Assembly: GCA_934553185.1 (NCBI GenBank)
Contig: CAKTFF010000156.1
Coordinates: 1-5,844, forward strand
DNA from: an uncultured Devosia sp.
Lineage (GTDB): Bacteria > Pseudomonadota > Alphaproteobacteria > Rhizobiales > Devosiaceae
Length of the DNA stretch: 5,844 nucleotides
Reading direction: 5' to 3'
The first letter of the stretch is position 1, and every line of letters starts with the position of its first letter. Below are positions 5,685 to 5,844 of the stretch, piece after piece. Both the position numbers and the translations under genes were made by a program. The notes under the pieces are model-generated. The model worked only from the letters and a program-made list of their open reading frames with translations, made no database searches and was not told the origin of the DNA.

Positions 5685-5763
5685 GCGTGTCAATCTCTGT
5701 TTGCCCACCACTGGCGCCGTAGCTCCAAGATCAGAGCGATGAAGAAGGTTGCGGGCTCCCTCA

Positions 5764-5844
5764 TCAGCGAGCTGTGCCGGCATCGTCCCTACCCCGCGCC
5801 GCTAGGTACTGTCCCGTCACTGACCCTTTGGCCTTCACCAGATC
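5764..5844 (-). CDS. uvrA: C-terminal end of a UvrA-family protein (partial)
   Basis: The minus-strand frame entering from the right edge reads DLVKAKGSVTGQYLAARG and ends at TGA (5766-5764) after 26 codons. The segment with S-x-TGQYL after a (GTPE)DLVKxK-like lead matches the conserved extreme C-terminus of UvrA, the ATPase and damage-recognition subunit of the UvrABC nucleotide excision repair system. Only the tail is present; the ABC ATPase and zinc-finger domains lie outside the window. It could belong to a paralogous UvrA rather than the housekeeping copy. The gene is convergent with the DUF2188-like gene, with the REP-like element between them. The call rests on a short match and is therefore moderate. 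Confidence 0.6.
   Translation of the reverse strand, partial: DLVKAKGSVTGQYLAARGRDDAGTAR

Noticed and set aside
5685..5763. Small gene or RNA in the remaining intergenic stretch
   Set aside because: No start with a ribosome-binding site, no stable long hairpin and no T tract were seen.

Overview
The window reads as a GC-rich alphaproteobacterial chromosome segment, most likely Hyphomicrobiales. A Devosia-like source is a guess, based on the gene types and the CCTCGGG-type intergenic palindromes. No insertion sequence, phage gene, CRISPR array or integrase is visible, so it looks like ordinary chromosome with several environment-facing accessory genes.

Layout, left to right. A complete tRNA-Gly(GCC) with encoded CCA (2-76) is followed by a Rho-independent terminator. 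A leader of about 140 nt carries a CRP/FNR-like dyad and a strong Shine-Dalgarno. It precedes a plus-strand RTX calcium-binding protein (276-1406) built for type I secretion. Convergent to it, with 16 nt between the stop codons, is a minus-strand bacteriophytochrome histidine kinase (1423-3549). Upstream of the kinase on the same strand are a small DUF454/YbaN-type membrane protein (3640-4062) and an FAD/NADPH flavin monooxygenase-like oxidoreductase (4121-5218). Divergent from the oxidoreductase is an 83-residue DUF2188-like protein (5287-5538). A 225-nt convergent intergenic region holds a hairpin overlapping a stop codon and a REP-like inverted pair. The right edge holds the last 26 codons of a UvrA-family protein on the minus strand.

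The genes do not form one obvious pathway. The three middle minus-strand genes are tandem (58-nt and about 90-nt gaps) and could be partly co-transcribed, but each gap carries its own signal: a TATAAT promoter before the DUF454 gene and a terminator-like hairpin before the phytochrome. The phytochrome has no heme oxygenase or response regulator beside it, and the RTX protein has no type I exporter beside it, so both must rely on partners elsewhere. I see no convincing previously undescribed multigene system. The best second-look items are the bphP leader structures, the DUF454 start/promoter conflict, the CRP-like site before the RTX gene and the REP-like element.
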